Shown piece after piece: positions 43,455 through 54,500 of a stretch of 64,000 nt of DNA. Source of the DNA: RPQJ01 sp963706535 (GTDB taxonomy: Bacteria; Pseudomonadota; Gammaproteobacteria; Steroidobacterales; Steroidobacteraceae); contig CAVPMU010000003.1 in the NCBI GenBank assembly GCA_963706535.1, positions 1 to 64,000 on the forward strand, read 5' to 3'. The position numbers and the translations under genes were made by a program. How positions within the stretch are numbered: the first letter of the stretch is position 1; each line of letters opens with the position of its first letter. Under the pieces are notes generated by a model. The model searched no databases. It was not told the origin of the DNA and was given only the letters and a program-made list of their open reading frames with translations.

Positions 43455-44140
43455 GCCGCGTCCTCGCGCAGCAGGCCCTTGTCGAGGTGCACCGTGCGGT
43501 GGGCCCGTTCGGCTGCGTGCGGGTCGTGGGTGACCATGACGATGGTCGTGCCGTACTCGCGGTTCAGCGCCTGCAGCAGGTCGAGCACCTCGTCGCCCGA
43601 CTTGCGGTCGAGGTCGCCGGTGGGTTCGTCGCAGAGCAGCAGGGTCGGGTCGGTGACGATCGCGCGCGCGATGCCGACGCGCTGCTCCTGGCCACCCGAG
43701 AGTTCGCGTGGCCGGTGTTTCGCGCGGTCGGCGAGCCCGACCAGCGACAGTGCCGCGGCGACGCGGCGCGCGCGCTGCCCGCGGGTGAGGTCCTTGAGCA
43801 GCAGCGGCAGTTCGACGTTGCGCTCGGCGGTGAGCACCGGCAGCAGGTTGTACATCTGGAACACGAAACCGACGTGATCCGCCCGCCAGCGCGCGAGCGC
43901 GCCATCGCCGAGCCGGTCGACGCGCAATCCGTCCACCTCGAGTTCGCCGGAGGTCGGGCGGTCGAGGCCGCCAACGAGGTTGAGCAGTGTCGACTTGCCG
44001 GAGCCCGATGGGCCCATCAGCGCGACGAAGTCCCCCGCCGCGATCTCGAGCGACAGGCCGTCGAGCACGCGCACGGCCTCCGCTCCCCGCTGGTAGACCT
44101 TGACGAGGTCGCGGATGCGCACGATCGGCCGGGCGCCCAT
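43451..44140 (-). CDS. ABC transporter ATP-binding protein (MacB/LolD group)
   Basis: ATG 44140 gives 229 aa; an in-frame GTG at 44146 would overlap the adaptor stop (GTGA). Walker A is GPSGSGKSTLLN, the signature motif LSGGQEQRVGIARA and Walker B LLLCDEPTGDLD, followed by VTHD. MYNLLPVLTAERNVELPLLL is typical of the LolD/MacB exporter ATPases. It powers the two FtsX-type permeases downstream in the same operon. Confidence 0.93.
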   Translation of the reverse strand: MGARPIVRIRDLVKVYQRGAEAVRVLDGLSLEIAAGDFVALMGPSGSGKSTLLNLVGGLDRPTSGELEVDGLRVDRLGDGALARWRADHVGFVFQMYNLLPVLTAERNVELPLLLKDLTRGQRARRVAAALSLVGLADRAKHRPRELSGGQEQRVGIARAIVTDPTLLLCDEPTGDLDRKSGDEVLDLLQALNREYGTTIVMVTHDPHAAERAHRTVHLDKGLLREDAA

Positions 44141-44142
44141 GA

Positions 44143-45366
44143 TCACCCGGCCTCGAGTTCGACGGCCGCGCCGTCGCGCAGCCGGCCCGGCGCGTCGACG
44201 ACCACGGCCTCGCCTCCGTCGAGTCCCTCCAGCACCGGCACCACGCCGTCCACGGGCTCGCCGACCTTCACCGCGCGACGCTCCGCCTTGCCGTCGCGCA
44301 CCACCCAGGCGTAAGTCGCCTCCCCGTCGCGCACCACGGCGCGCTCCGTCATGGTCGGATGGCCCGGCGCCGCGCCGTCCGCCTCCTCCAGGAAGCGCAC
44401 CTTGATGCCCATGTCGGGCAGGATGCGCGGGTCGAGCTGGTCGAAGGCGATGCGCACCCGCACGGTGGCCTTCTGCCGGTCCGCGGTCGGCACGATGCTC
44501 ACCACGTGCCCCGGGATCGCCCAGTCCGGATACGCGTCGAGCAGCGCCTCGACGCGCTGCCCATCGCTCACGCGATTGATGTAGGCCTCGTTGACGTCCA
44601 CCTCGATCTCGCGCGAGTCCATGTCGACGATCGTGGCGATGCCGGTGCGCGTGTAGCCGCCGCCCGCCGACATCGGCGAGACGGTCTCGCCCGGCTGCGC
44701 GTCCTTCGAGATCACCACGCCCGCGAACGGCGCGCGGATCGCCAGGTCCTCGAGCGCCTGCGCGCTGAGCGCGAGGCGGCTGCGCGCCACGTCGGCCTCG
44801 GCGCGCGCCGCCGCGAGGCGCGCCTCGAGCGCGGCCACCTCGGCCTCGGAGCCGTCGAGCACGCTCTGCGACACGAGCTTGCGCTCGACGAGGCTCGTGT
44901 TGCGCGCCAGCGTGCGCTTCGCGTCGTCGAGACGGACCTCGATCTCGCGCAGGCTGCGCCGCGCCGCCTCGACGCTGCTCACCGCGACACCGTGCTCGGC
45001 ACGCGCCGTGGACGGGTCGAGTCGCGCGAGCACCTCGCCCTCGGCCACCGCAGCGCCCTCCTCGAACAGCACCTCGGCGATGCGGCCGGTGACCTTGGAG
45101 CTGACGGTGGCGAGTCGCCGGGCCACGACGTACCCGGACGCGTTCAGGACCGCGCCGTCGGATGCGCCCGCGGGCGCCTCGACCAGCGCGGTGCGCACCG
45201 CGACCGTCGAATTCATGAACTTGAGGCCGACCAGCGCCAGCACGAGCGCGACGACGCCCGCGACGATCCAGCGCCGGTGACGACGCACCGGAGAATCCTC
45301 GTAGCGGCGGGGATCCGCGCCGTGCCCGAGGCGGAGACTCTGCAGTGCTTCCTTGTCCAGCGCCAT
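44143..45366 (-). CDS. HlyD/MacA-type periplasmic adaptor subunit
   Basis: This 407-aa protein starts at ATG 45366 (MALDKEALQSLRLGHGADPR). One N-terminal anchor (about 31-50, WIVAGVVALVLALVGLKFM) is followed by a lipoyl half (VTGRIAEVLFEEGAAV), a coiled-coil hairpin (about 120-210), the second lipoyl half (IRAPFAGVVISKDAQPGE) and a beta-barrel. It links the ABC permeases to an outer-membrane factor, which is not in the window. First gene of the adaptor-ATPase-permease-permease operon, divergent from tatD with a 70-nt gap. Confidence 0.92.
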   Translation of the reverse strand: MALDKEALQSLRLGHGADPRRYEDSPVRRHRRWIVAGVVALVLALVGLKFMNSTVAVRTALVEAPAGASDGAVLNASGYVVARRLATVSSKVTGRIAEVLFEEGAAVAEGEVLARLDPSTARAEHGVAVSSVEAARRSLREIEVRLDDAKRTLARNTSLVERKLVSQSVLDGSEAEVAALEARLAAARAEADVARSRLALSAQALEDLAIRAPFAGVVISKDAQPGETVSPMSAGGGYTRTGIATIVDMDSREIEVDVNEAYINRVSDGQRVEALLDAYPDWAIPGHVVSIVPTADRQKATVRVRIAFDQLDPRILPDMGIKVRFLEEADGAAPGHPTMTERAVVRDGEATYAWVVRDGKAERRAVKVGEPVDGVVPVLEGLDGGEAVVVDAPGRLRDGAAVELEAG

Positions 45367-45436
45367 GCTTACCCGACGCCCCTCGTTCTTGTTACGCTGC
45401 GGCGAGGGCGCGCACATTAGCACAGCCCTCCCGGCC

Positions 45437-46234
45437 ATGACCCCATCGCTCGTAGACATCGGCCTCAACCTCGGCCACGACAGCTTTGACCACGACCGCG
45501 AGGCCGTCGTGGCTGCCGCGAAGTCCGCGGGCGTCCGCCACATGGTGATCACCGGCAGCACGCTCGCCAGCACCCGTGCGGCCATCGAACTCGTGCGCGC
45601 GGACCCGGCGACGTACCGCGCCACGGCGGGCATCCATCCCCACCATGCGCGCGAGTTCCACGACCACGACGTGGCCGAGCTGCGAGGCTTGATGCGTGCC
45701 CCGGAGGTCGGCGCCGCCGGCGAATGCGGCCTCGACTACTTCCGCAACTTCTCGCCGCACGAGGACCAGGAGCGCGTGTTCCGCACCCAGCTCGCGCTGG
45801 CCGTGGAACTCGGCAGGCCCGTCTTCCTGCACCAGCGCGACGCGCACGACGCGTTCGTCGCGATCCTGCGCGAATACCTGCCGCGGTTGCCGGGCGGCGT
45901 CGCGCACTGCTTCACCGGCGACGAGCGCGAACTGCGCGACTACCTCGACATGGGCCTGTCGATCGGCGTCACTGGCTGGATCTGCGACGAACGGCGCGGC
46001 CAGCACCTGCGCGAGCTGGTCGCACGCATCCCGCTCGACCGGCTGATGCTGGAAACCGACGCGCCCTACCTGCTGCCGCGCGACCTGCAACCGAAACCGA
46101 AGAGCCGGCGCAACGAGCCGCGCTACCTGCCGCACATCCTCGCCGCTGTCGCGGCGTGTCGGGGCGAGGACCCCGTGGCAGTCGCTGCGGCCACGACCCG
46201 CAACTCTCTGGCATTCTTCGGGTTCGGCACGTGA
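45437..46234 (+). CDS. tatD: TatD-family 3'-5' DNase/metal-dependent hydrolase
   Basis: ATG 45437 gives 265 aa; a longer in-frame start at 45353 would run into the divergent adaptor gene. The start MTPSLVDIGLNLGHDSF matches true TatD (DIGVNL in E. coli) rather than YcfH/YjjV. Other landmarks are TAGIHPHHAREF, GAAGECGLDYFRNFSPHEDQ, VFLHQRDAHDAF, HCFTGDERELRDYL, GVTGWICDERRG and ETDAPYLLPRDL. It is a metal-dependent exonuclease for DNA repair or RNA turnover. Confidence 0.92.
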   Translation: MTPSLVDIGLNLGHDSFDHDREAVVAAAKSAGVRHMVITGSTLASTRAAIELVRADPATYRATAGIHPHHAREFHDHDVAELRGLMRAPEVGAAGECGLDYFRNFSPHEDQERVFRTQLALAVELGRPVFLHQRDAHDAFVAILREYLPRLPGGVAHCFTGDERELRDYLDMGLSIGVTGWICDERRGQHLRELVARIPLDRLMLETDAPYLLPRDLQPKPKSRRNEPRYLPHILAAVAACRGEDPVAVAAATTRNSLAFFGFGT

Positions 46235-46302
46235 GGAGGCCGGCCCGGCAACTCACAAATCAGCTTACTTATATCGCGTAACCTTTTGTTTATAGCAATA
46301 TT
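46235..46302 (+). promoter_or_regulatory. AT-rich leader/promoter region of the M20 peptidase
   Basis: This gap is strikingly AT-rich for the neighbourhood (CTTACTTATATCGCG, CCTTTTGTTTATAGCAATAT). It probably contains the promoter; TTTATA or TATAGC could be the -10, but no clean -35 pair stands out and no ribosome site is visible directly before the ATG. Confidence 0.35.
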
Positions 46303-47708
<1,406 letters not shown>

Positions 47709-47712
<4 letters not shown>

Positions 47713-48293
47713 CGCGCGAGCGGGTTCGGCTGCGCCGCCTTCCTGACCTGCTCCCAGACGGGAGCGAAGGCGGCGGCGGCGCCACCCGGGACACGCTCGA
47801 CCGCCGGGAATTCGTCCTGCAGCGCGTCGAGGCGCAGCACGGTTTCCGGCCGCCCCTTGGGGAACTCGCCGCGCATCGAGAACAGGATGCGGCCTTCCAC
47901 CGGCATGTCGCCCACGAGGTGCCGCACGGCCGCCACGCGGTCGTAGAGCATCGGCAGCGGATTGCTGAAGGTGAAGTGGCGCTTCGGCCCGAACACCGAC
48001 CACTGTTCCATTTTCTCGCCGGCGAACACCACGCCCGCGACGTTGAACAGGTCGATCACCAGCAGCCCGCGCTGCGTGAGCAGCAGGTAGTTGACGTGGA
48101 TCTGCTCGCCGGCGCCCGTCGGCAGCAGCACGTTGCGCAACTCGTCGTAGGCGACCGAGGAGATCACGTTGTCGATGGCGCGGCGCGCGCGCGCCTGCCG
48201 CAGTCGGTCGAGCACGAGCCAGACGGCGGCCGCGAGGACGGCCAGCCCCGCCAGCACCCAGAGCCAGAGCGGCAGGCCGAGAAAACTCTTCAT
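47709..48293 (-). CDS. Membrane-anchored NERD-like domain protein
   Basis: This 194-aa protein starts at ATG 48293, overlapping the thrC stop (ATGA). An N-terminal TM helix (LWLWVLAGLAVLAAAVWLVL) is followed by a NERD-like nuclease-related segment: VAYDELRNVLLPTG, QIHVNYLLLTQRGLLVIDLF and VVFAGEKMEQWSVF. The GLLVIDL and GEK elements correspond to the predicted endonuclease-fold core. The function is unknown; co-transcription with thrABC may be coincidental, since the link is only by overlap. Confidence 0.75.
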
Positions 48294-49594
48294 GCGGCCC
48301 CCGCGAGCACGCCGCGCAGGTCATCGAGCCGCGCCCCGACCTCGAGCTGCCGCGCGGGCAGCGCGAGCAGGGCCGCGAGCGCCGGCGGCACCGGCACTTC
48401 GGCGCCGATCAGCGGCTCGACGACGTCGTTGAATTTGGCGGGGTGGGCGGTGGCGACCAGCACCCAGCGTTCGGCCGTCCGCCGCGCATCGAGCCGGCGG
48501 TAGACGCAGGCAGCCGTGGCCGTGTGCGGGCACCAGGTCTGCCCGAGCTCGCGATGATCGCGCCGGATCGTCGCGCGAATCTCCTCGTCGCTCACTGACT
48601 GCGCGCTCACGCGCCCGGCCAGGCGCTCACGCTCGGGGAAGAGCCAGCGCAATCGCTCCATGTTGCTCGGGTTGCCAACGTCCATGGCGGAGGCAAGCGT
48701 AGCGACGCTCGGCCGTGGACGCCACTCCCCCGTGCGCAGGAACTCGGGCACGGTGAGGTTGGCGTTGCTCGCGAGCACGATCTCGCCGATCGGCAGGCCG
48801 ATCTCGCGCGCCCAGATGCAGGCGAGCGCGTTGCCGAGGTTGCCGGTCGGGATGATGAAGTTGGGCGCGCGGCCGTCGGCCGCGTCGAGCACGAGGCTCG
48901 CTCGCGCATAGTAGACCATCTGCGGCAGCAGCCGCCCGACGTTGATGCTGTTCGCCGATGACAGCAGCAGCTCGCGGTCGAGCGCCGGGTCGACGAACGC
49001 CTCTTTCACCATGCGCTGGCAATCGTCGAAGGTGCCGGCGACGGCGAGCGTGCGCACGTTGCGTCCCCAGCAGGCGAGCTGCTGCGCCTGGCGCGGCGAC
49101 ACCAGGCCCTTCGGGTAGAGCACCACCACGTCCACCCACGGACGATCGAAGAAGGCCGCCGCGACCGCGCCGCCAGTGTCACCGGAGGTCGCGACCAGGA
49201 TCGTGAGCCGGCGCGGATCCTGGCGCGGCATGCGCTCGAGCGTCGCCGCCAGGAAGCGCGCGCCAAAGTCCTTGAATGCAGCCGTCGGGCCGTGGAACAG
49301 CTCGAGCACCGACAACGGCCCCGCGCCGCCCTTCACGTCCACCAATGGCGCCGGAAAGTTGAAGGCATCCGCCGTGATTGCCGGCAGCAGGTCCGCCATC
49401 ACGTCGCCGGCCGCGAACGGCTGCAGCAGGCCCGCGGCCAGGGCCGGCAGGTCGTCCTCCGCGGCGAGCGACGGTGGACCGACCGACGGCAGGTACTCGG
49501 GGACATACAGCCCGCCGTCGGGCGCGAGACCGCGCGCGATGGCCGTGCCGAGTCCCGCGGTGTGCGCGGCGTCCCGCGTACTGAGATAGCGCAT
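48290..49594 (-). CDS. thrC: Threonine synthase
   Basis: This 434-aa PLP enzyme converts O-phosphohomoserine to threonine. ATG 49594 shares a base with the thrB stop (TGATG). MRYLSTRDAAHTAGLGTAIA is the family N-terminus. The PLP Lys is in HGPTAAFKDFGARFL, the phosphate loop is in VATSGDTGGAVAAAF, and PTGNLGNALACIWAREIGLP binds the PLP region. Third gene of the thrABC operon. Confidence 0.95.
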   Translation of the reverse strand: MRYLSTRDAAHTAGLGTAIARGLAPDGGLYVPEYLPSVGPPSLAAEDDLPALAAGLLQPFAAGDVMADLLPAITADAFNFPAPLVDVKGGAGPLSVLELFHGPTAAFKDFGARFLAATLERMPRQDPRRLTILVATSGDTGGAVAAAFFDRPWVDVVVLYPKGLVSPRQAQQLACWGRNVRTLAVAGTFDDCQRMVKEAFVDPALDRELLLSSANSINVGRLLPQMVYYARASLVLDAADGRAPNFIIPTGNLGNALACIWAREIGLPIGEIVLASNANLTVPEFLRTGEWRPRPSVATLASAMDVGNPSNMERLRWLFPERERLAGRVSAQSVSDEEIRATIRRDHRELGQTWCPHTATAACVYRRLDARRTAERWVLVATAHPAKFNDVVEPLIGAEVPVPPALAALLALPARQLEVGARLDDLRGVLAGAA

Positions 49595-50535
49595 CAGTTG
49601 CCCACCACGCGCGCGCCCTCGCGATCGATGCTCGACACCCAGCTGTCGGTCTCGAGCCCGTGGGCGCGGAACGCCGCGACCATCTCGGCACGGACGTTCT
49701 CCGCGTCCTGCTGCTCGGCCCAGGCGAACACCGTCGGACCCGCGCCCGAGATCGAGCCACCGAGCGCGCCGGCCGCGAGCGCCGCCTGCTTGACCGCGAC
49801 GAACCCCGGGATCAGCACCTGGCGCTGCGGCTCGATCACCACGTCGAGCAGCGACTCGCGGATCAGCGGCAGGTCCGAGGTATAGCAACCGGCCAGGAAG
49901 CCCGCGAGGTTGGCCTGCTGCCAGATCACGTCCGAGAGCGCGACGGACTTGCCCAGGATCGCACGCGCCTCGCGCGTCGCGAGCACCATGTGCGGGTGCA
50001 CGAGCACGCAGCGCACGGATTCCGGCACCGGCACCTGCTTCACGAACGGGTTGTCGATGCCGACCGTGAGCACGAGTCCGCCGAAAAGCGACGGCGCGAT
50101 GTTGTCCACGTGCACCGAGCCGCTCGCGACGGCCTCGCCCTGCATCGCGAACTTGAGCAGCCGCGTGCGATCGAGGGGCTCGTCCACCAGCGCCGCCGCC
50201 GCGACGACCGCCGCGACCGCGGAGGCGGCGGACCCGCCGAGGCCCGAGCCGAGCGGGATGCCCTTCTCGATCTCGATCTCGAAGCCGAACGGCAGCTCGA
50301 GTTCGCGCGCGAGCGCCAGCACCGCCATGCCGGCCGTGTTCTTCTCGGCCGCGAGCGGCAGGTCGGCCACCACGCCCGTGATCGCGCGGATCGACACGCC
50401 GTGCCCGGCGCGCCGCACGACGCGCACCCGGTCACCGAGCGCCGCGACCGAGTGCCCGAGGATATCGAACCCGACCGCGACGTTGCCCACGCTCGCCGGC
50501 GCGAACGCGGTGGCGGACGGGCGCGCGCCGCTCAC
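49594..50535 (-). CDS. thrB: Homoserine kinase
   Basis: GTG 50535 overlaps the thrA stop (GTGA) and gives 313 aa (VSGARPSATAFAPASVGNVA). This GHMP kinase phosphorylates homoserine at the oxygen. The ATP loop is IPLGSGLGGSAASAVAA. Other landmarks are FAPASVGNVAVGFDILG and GGSISGAGPTVFAW near the C-terminus. It is of the ThrB (GHMP) type and not the APH-like ThrH type, as in enteric-type operons. Confidence 0.93.
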   Translation of the reverse strand: MSGARPSATAFAPASVGNVAVGFDILGHSVAALGDRVRVVRRAGHGVSIRAITGVVADLPLAAEKNTAGMAVLALARELELPFGFEIEIEKGIPLGSGLGGSAASAVAAVVAAAALVDEPLDRTRLLKFAMQGEAVASGSVHVDNIAPSLFGGLVLTVGIDNPFVKQVPVPESVRCVLVHPHMVLATREARAILGKSVALSDVIWQQANLAGFLAGCYTSDLPLIRESLLDVVIEPQRQVLIPGFVAVKQAALAAGALGGSISGAGPTVFAWAEQQDAENVRAEMVAAFRAHGLETDSWVSSIDREGARVVGN

Positions 50536-53006
50536 AGCTTGGCCCCGAGGTAGGCGCAGACGCGCAGCAGGTCGGCGAACACGCCCGCGGCCGTCACGGC
50601 CGGGCCCGCGCCCGGTCCCTGCACGATCAGCGGGTTCTTGTCGTAGCGCGCGGTCTCGAAGCGCACGATGTTGTCGGTCAGCGCGATGTTCGCGAACGGG
50701 TGCGACAGCGGCAGTTCGACGACGCCGACCTCGGCACGCCCGTCGACGCCCACCGAGCCCACGTAGCGCAGCACGTGGCCACGGCCGCGCGCCGCCTCGA
50801 GCCGCGCCAGCATCGGTGCGTCGAACTCGGTCAGGCGCTCCAGGAAGTCCTGCACGCCGCAGTCCGCGAGCGCGCCCGGCACCAGGCTCTCCACGGCGAC
50901 GTTGGCCATCTCGAGCCTGAGCCCCATCTCGCGGCCGAGGATGATCAGCTTGCGCGCGACGTCCATGCCCGAGAGGTCGTCGCGCGGATCGGGCTCGGTG
51001 TAGCCGAGCGACTTGGCGCGCTTCACCACCGAGGAGAACGACTGGCTGCCGTCCCAGGTGTTGAAGAGATAGGCGAGCGTGCCGGAGAAGATGCCCTCGA
51101 TGCGCCGGATCTCGTCGCCGGTCTCGCGCAGGTCGCGCAGCGTCTGGATCACGGGCAGGCCCGCGCCCACGGTCGCCTCGTAGAGGTAGTGCGTGCCCGC
51201 GGTGCGTCGCGCTTCCTTCAGGCGCTCGTAGTATTCGTAGGCCGCGCTGTTCGCCTTCTTGTTCGGCGTGACGATGTGGATGCCCTCGGACAGCCAGTGC
51301 GCGTAGCGCTCCGCCACGGCCGCGTTCGCGCTGCAGTCGATGATGACGGCGTGCGGGAACTGGTCCGCGTGCACGTGGTCGGCGAAGCGCTCGAGGTCCA
51401 CCAGGTCGGCGTCGGCCGCGAACTGCTCGCGCCAGCGCGCGAGTTCGATCGGGCCCTGCGTCAAGCGCATCGTCTTCGAGCCCGCGATGCCGCGCACGCG
51501 CAGGTCGAGCTTGAAGTCGCGGCGCAGGCGCTCGACCTGCGAGGCGACCTGGTCGAGCAGCGCGCCGCCGACGAGTCCCGGCCCGATCAGGCCGATCGAG
51601 ACGGTGTGGGCGGAGAGATAGAAGCTCGAGTGCACCGCGCGCAGCGCGCGCGCGCTGCTGCGGCCGTCGATCACTACCGAGATGTTGCGCTCGGAGGCGC
51701 CCTGGGCGATGGCGCGCACGTTGACGCCGGCCTTGCCGAGCGCGCTGAACACCTGTGCCGAGACGCCGTGCGCGCCGGCCATGCCGTCGCCGACCACGGC
51801 GAGGATGCTGCAGCCGCGATTGATCTCGACCCGGTGGATCTGGCCTTCGCGCAGCTCGGGGTCGAATGCGCGGCGCACCACGCGCTCGGCGCGGTCGGCC
51901 TCGACTTGCGGGACCGCGAAGCAGATCGAATGCTCGGAACTGCCCTGGGAGATCAGGATCACCGAGATCCCCTCCTCCCGCAGCGCGCCGAACAGGCGGT
52001 GCGCGGTGCCCGGCACGCCGATCATGCCGGCGCCCTCGAGGTTCACGAGCGCGATCTTCTCGACCGTCGTGATGCCCTTCACCAGCGGGCTCGGCGCGGA
52101 GCGGTCGTGGATCAGCGTGCCCGCCTTGTCGGGGGCGAAGGTGTTCCTGATCCAGATCGGGATGCGCTTGGCGACCGCGGGAGCCATGGTCTGCGGATGG
52201 ATGACCTTGGCGCCGAAATAGGCCAGCTCCATCGCCTCGTTGTAGGAGAGCGCGTCGATCACCTGGGCCTCGGGCACGAGGCGCGGGTCGGCGCTCAGCA
52301 CGCCGTCGACGTCGGTCCAGATGACGATCTCGCCGGCATCGAGCAGCGAGCCGAAGATCGAGGCGGAGAAGTCGCTGCCGTTGCGGCCGAGCGTGGTCTG
52401 CAGGCCCTGCGTGTCGGTGGCGATGAAGCCGGTGACGACGACCGTGCCGACGAAGTCGGGCGAGACCTCCACCTGCAGGTTGGCCCGCGACTGCTCCCAG
52501 CGGATGCCGGGGCCGAGCGGGCCCCACTCGACCAGCAGCACGCGGCGGGCATCGAGCCACTGCACGCGGCCGCTCGAGAGTCCCCGGCGGCGCAGCAGCC
52601 GCTCGAAGATCCGCGTCGACCAGAGTTCACCGTAGCCCGCGATCAGGTCGCGCAGCGTGGTGGAGGCCGAGCGCACCAGTCGTACCGTCTGCAGGATGCC
52701 GGAGATGTCGCGGCAGTCGTGGTCGAGCTGGACGACGAAGTCGTCGTACAACTCCCCGTCGAGCAACTCGCGGGCGACCGCGACGTGGCGCTGCCGCAGT
52801 TCGTGGATGCGATCCTCGAGCGTGGGGTCCTGTTTCTCGGCGAGCGCGATCAGGGTGAGCAGCGCGTCAGTGACGCCGCGGCAGGCCGAGAGCACCACCG
52901 CCTTGCGCACGGCGGGATCGCCCTCGATGATGCGGGCGACGCGCTCCATGCACGCGGCATCGGCGACGCTCGACCCGCCGAACTTATGGACTTTCCACGC
53001 TTCCAC
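50532..53006 (-). CDS. thrA: Bifunctional aspartokinase I / homoserine dehydrogenase I
   Basis: GTG 53006 (VEAWKVHKFGGSSVADAACM) starts an 824-aa fusion, the length of enteric ThrA. The aspartokinase domain (about 1-295; KFGGSSVADA, RNGSDFSASIFGSLL) is followed by two ACT domains (about 310-455; VNLEGAGMIGVPGTAHRLF, CSILAVVGDGMAG) for threonine feedback, then homoserine dehydrogenase (about 465-824; IGLIGPGLVGGALL, GIFSGTLAYLFN, DPRDDLSGMDVARKLIIL). It catalyses the first and third steps toward threonine. Upstream of 53006 no Thr/Ile-rich attenuator leader is apparent. Confidence 0.95.
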   Translation of the reverse strand: MEAWKVHKFGGSSVADAACMERVARIIEGDPAVRKAVVLSACRGVTDALLTLIALAEKQDPTLEDRIHELRQRHVAVARELLDGELYDDFVVQLDHDCRDISGILQTVRLVRSASTTLRDLIAGYGELWSTRIFERLLRRRGLSSGRVQWLDARRVLLVEWGPLGPGIRWEQSRANLQVEVSPDFVGTVVVTGFIATDTQGLQTTLGRNGSDFSASIFGSLLDAGEIVIWTDVDGVLSADPRLVPEAQVIDALSYNEAMELAYFGAKVIHPQTMAPAVAKRIPIWIRNTFAPDKAGTLIHDRSAPSPLVKGITTVEKIALVNLEGAGMIGVPGTAHRLFGALREEGISVILISQGSSEHSICFAVPQVEADRAERVVRRAFDPELREGQIHRVEINRGCSILAVVGDGMAGAHGVSAQVFSALGKAGVNVRAIAQGASERNISVVIDGRSSARALRAVHSSFYLSAHTVSIGLIGPGLVGGALLDQVASQVERLRRDFKLDLRVRGIAGSKTMRLTQGPIELARWREQFAADADLVDLERFADHVHADQFPHAVIIDCSANAAVAERYAHWLSEGIHIVTPNKKANSAAYEYYERLKEARRTAGTHYLYEATVGAGLPVIQTLRDLRETGDEIRRIEGIFSGTLAYLFNTWDGSQSFSSVVKRAKSLGYTEPDPRDDLSGMDVARKLIILGREMGLRLEMANVAVESLVPGALADCGVQDFLERLTEFDAPMLARLEAARGRGHVLRYVGSVGVDGRAEVGVVELPLSHPFANIALTDNIVRFETARYDKNPLIVQGPGAGPAVTAAGVFADLLRVCAYLGAKL

Positions 53007-53159
53007 GTCTGCTTGGCTCCCGGATTATCGCCCACGCAGGCACGCAGGCCGGTCGCTCGGAGGCGACGGGCCGGACTGGGTGCGCTCTGGCGGGGAACTC
53101 ATCGTCTACTGTCCGAGTCACTGTATCTTCTTGCACCGCGGCAGGCAAACTAGCGCGCC

Positions 53160-53909
53160 ATGGACGCTCCGAGCTCAACGGCCCTGCACGCCGCGGTCCT
53201 GGCGGCCGGCCCCGCCACCCGCTTCGGCAGTCCCAAGCAGCTGGTCCGCCTGGCGGGCGAGCCGGTGCTGCACCGGGCCATCGCCAACGCGGCCTTCGTC
53301 GTCGGTCAGTCGGTCACGGTGGTGCTCGGCGCCCACGTCCGGGACATCGCGCCCGCGCTCAGGCAGTCGGCCGCCTCGGTGGTCGTCAACCGTTACTGGG
53401 AGGAAGGGCTGGCCAGCTCGATCCGCACCGCCGTGCAGTCGGCCCCGGCGGGCAGCGACGGCCTGCTGCTGGTGCTCGCAGACCAGGTCGCGGTGACGGC
53501 GGACGACCTGAAGCGCCTCTACGTCGCCTGGCGGCGCCACCCCGTGCTGATTGCCGCCGCCCTGTACGGCGGGGCGCCGGGCCTGCCGGCCATTTTCCCG
53601 CGCTGGACTTTCGGCGACCTGCTGCAGCTGCGGGGCGACCAGGACCCGCGGCTCGCGATCCGCCGCAATGTGGACCAGCTGGTGCGCGTCCCCGTGCCGA
53701 ACGCGGCGATCGACCTCGACACGCCCGAGGACCTGCTCGAGCTCGAGGGGGCAGTCACGGATCGCCCGGAACCCGGAACCCGGAACCAGCCTATGATGTC
53801 CTACGCTCGAGGCGCGCCGATTGTGAGGCGCGTCTGGATTTTCCGCTTGCGCCACATGGAGGCTTGCCCGGCGTGCTTAAACTCCCCGCACGGGTGGTTT
53901 CTGGAGTAA
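53160..53909 (+). CDS. MobA/MocA-like nucleotidyltransferase
   Basis: ATG 53160 gives 249 aa. The N-terminal GT-A nucleotidyltransferase motif is LAAGPATRFGSPKQLVRLAG, with LLVLADQVAV as the metal-binding strand and GAPGLPAIFPRW downstream, as in molybdenum-cofactor cytidylyl- or guanylyltransferases (MocA/MobA group). About 200 residues are normal; the last ~45 (after LLELEGAV) look like read-through sequence with Cys and Trp, so the C-terminal tail may be poorly conserved or the stop was lost. It overlaps the next start (TAATG). No xdh or mol genes are near. Confidence 0.8.
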   Translation: MDAPSSTALHAAVLAAGPATRFGSPKQLVRLAGEPVLHRAIANAAFVVGQSVTVVLGAHVRDIAPALRQSAASVVVNRYWEEGLASSIRTAVQSAPAGSDGLLLVLADQVAVTADDLKRLYVAWRRHPVLIAAALYGGAPGLPAIFPRWTFGDLLQLRGDQDPRLAIRRNVDQLVRVPVPNAAIDLDTPEDLLELEGAVTDRPEPGTRNQPMMSYARGAPIVRRVWIFRLRHMEACPACLNSPHGWFLE

Positions 53910-54493
53910 TGCGCATGCGTCGGACCAAGAAGTTTGCAGCGGCCCTGGGCGGCCTTTCGATGCTGGTGGCGGGTACCGCGGGCGCCGGCGCCGTCGGCGA
54001 CCAGTTCCGTGGCGGGGCGTTCGGCCTGTCCTGGGGCGCCAGCAAGTCCTCGGTCGAGGCGCGCTACCCGGGCGGCAAGTGGGACTCCGACGAGAAGGGC
54101 CGCGCGCGTTACTGCGCCGCGAGCCGCCAGTCCCTGCTCAAGCTGTCCGCCCAGTACCAGACGCGGGAACTGTGCTTCCTGATGGGATCCGACGGCGCGC
54201 TCGCGAGCGCCACGGCCCGCATGGACGCGACGCTTCCGGCGCTGCTCGCCGTGGTCAATCGCTCGCGGACCATGTTCGGCGACTTCGACGCCGTGCGCCG
54301 CGACGACAGCGCGATCCAGTCGCGCTCGACCGCGATGCTGTGGATGAAGGACTCCCCGTACGTGGTGCAGGTGGCGAGCGCGAACGACGCCAACAACCAG
54401 CCGGTGGACGTCACCTTCACGGTCTCGAACGACGTCGGGCTGCATGCGGGCGGCGCCGAGCGCGTCTCGCACCAGCCGACGGGCGGCCGATAG
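53909..54493 (+). CDS. Exported protein of unknown function
   Basis: ATG 53909 overlaps the preceding stop (TAATG), with GGAG 8 nt upstream; ATG 53915 is an alternative. The ~194-aa product has a signal peptide (RRTKKFAAALGGLSMLVAGT, then AGAGA). The mature part begins FRGGAFGLSWGASKSSVEAR, has Cys in ARYCAAS and ELCFL that could pair, and a beta-rich end (YVVQVASANDANNQPVDVTF). The 'GLSWG.S...VEARYP' start recalls uncharacterised periplasmic proteins that begin by comparing sequential values, but I cannot name the family. Confidence 0.7.
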   Translation: MRMRRTKKFAAALGGLSMLVAGTAGAGAVGDQFRGGAFGLSWGASKSSVEARYPGGKWDSDEKGRARYCAASRQSLLKLSAQYQTRELCFLMGSDGALASATARMDATLPALLAVVNRSRTMFGDFDAVRRDDSAIQSRSTAMLWMKDSPYVVQVASANDANNQPVDVTFTVSNDVGLHAGGAERVSHQPTGGR

Positions 54494-54500
54494 TCACCCG

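Noticed and set aside
53007..53159. Threonine attenuator upstream of thrA
   Set aside because: No Thr/Ile-rich leader and no terminator/antiterminator pair could be found in the 153-nt gap.
53750..53909. C-terminal extension of the MobA-like protein as a new domain
   Set aside because: It has no conserved motif and ends in sequence serving as the upstream region of the next gene; it more likely reflects an eroded stop.
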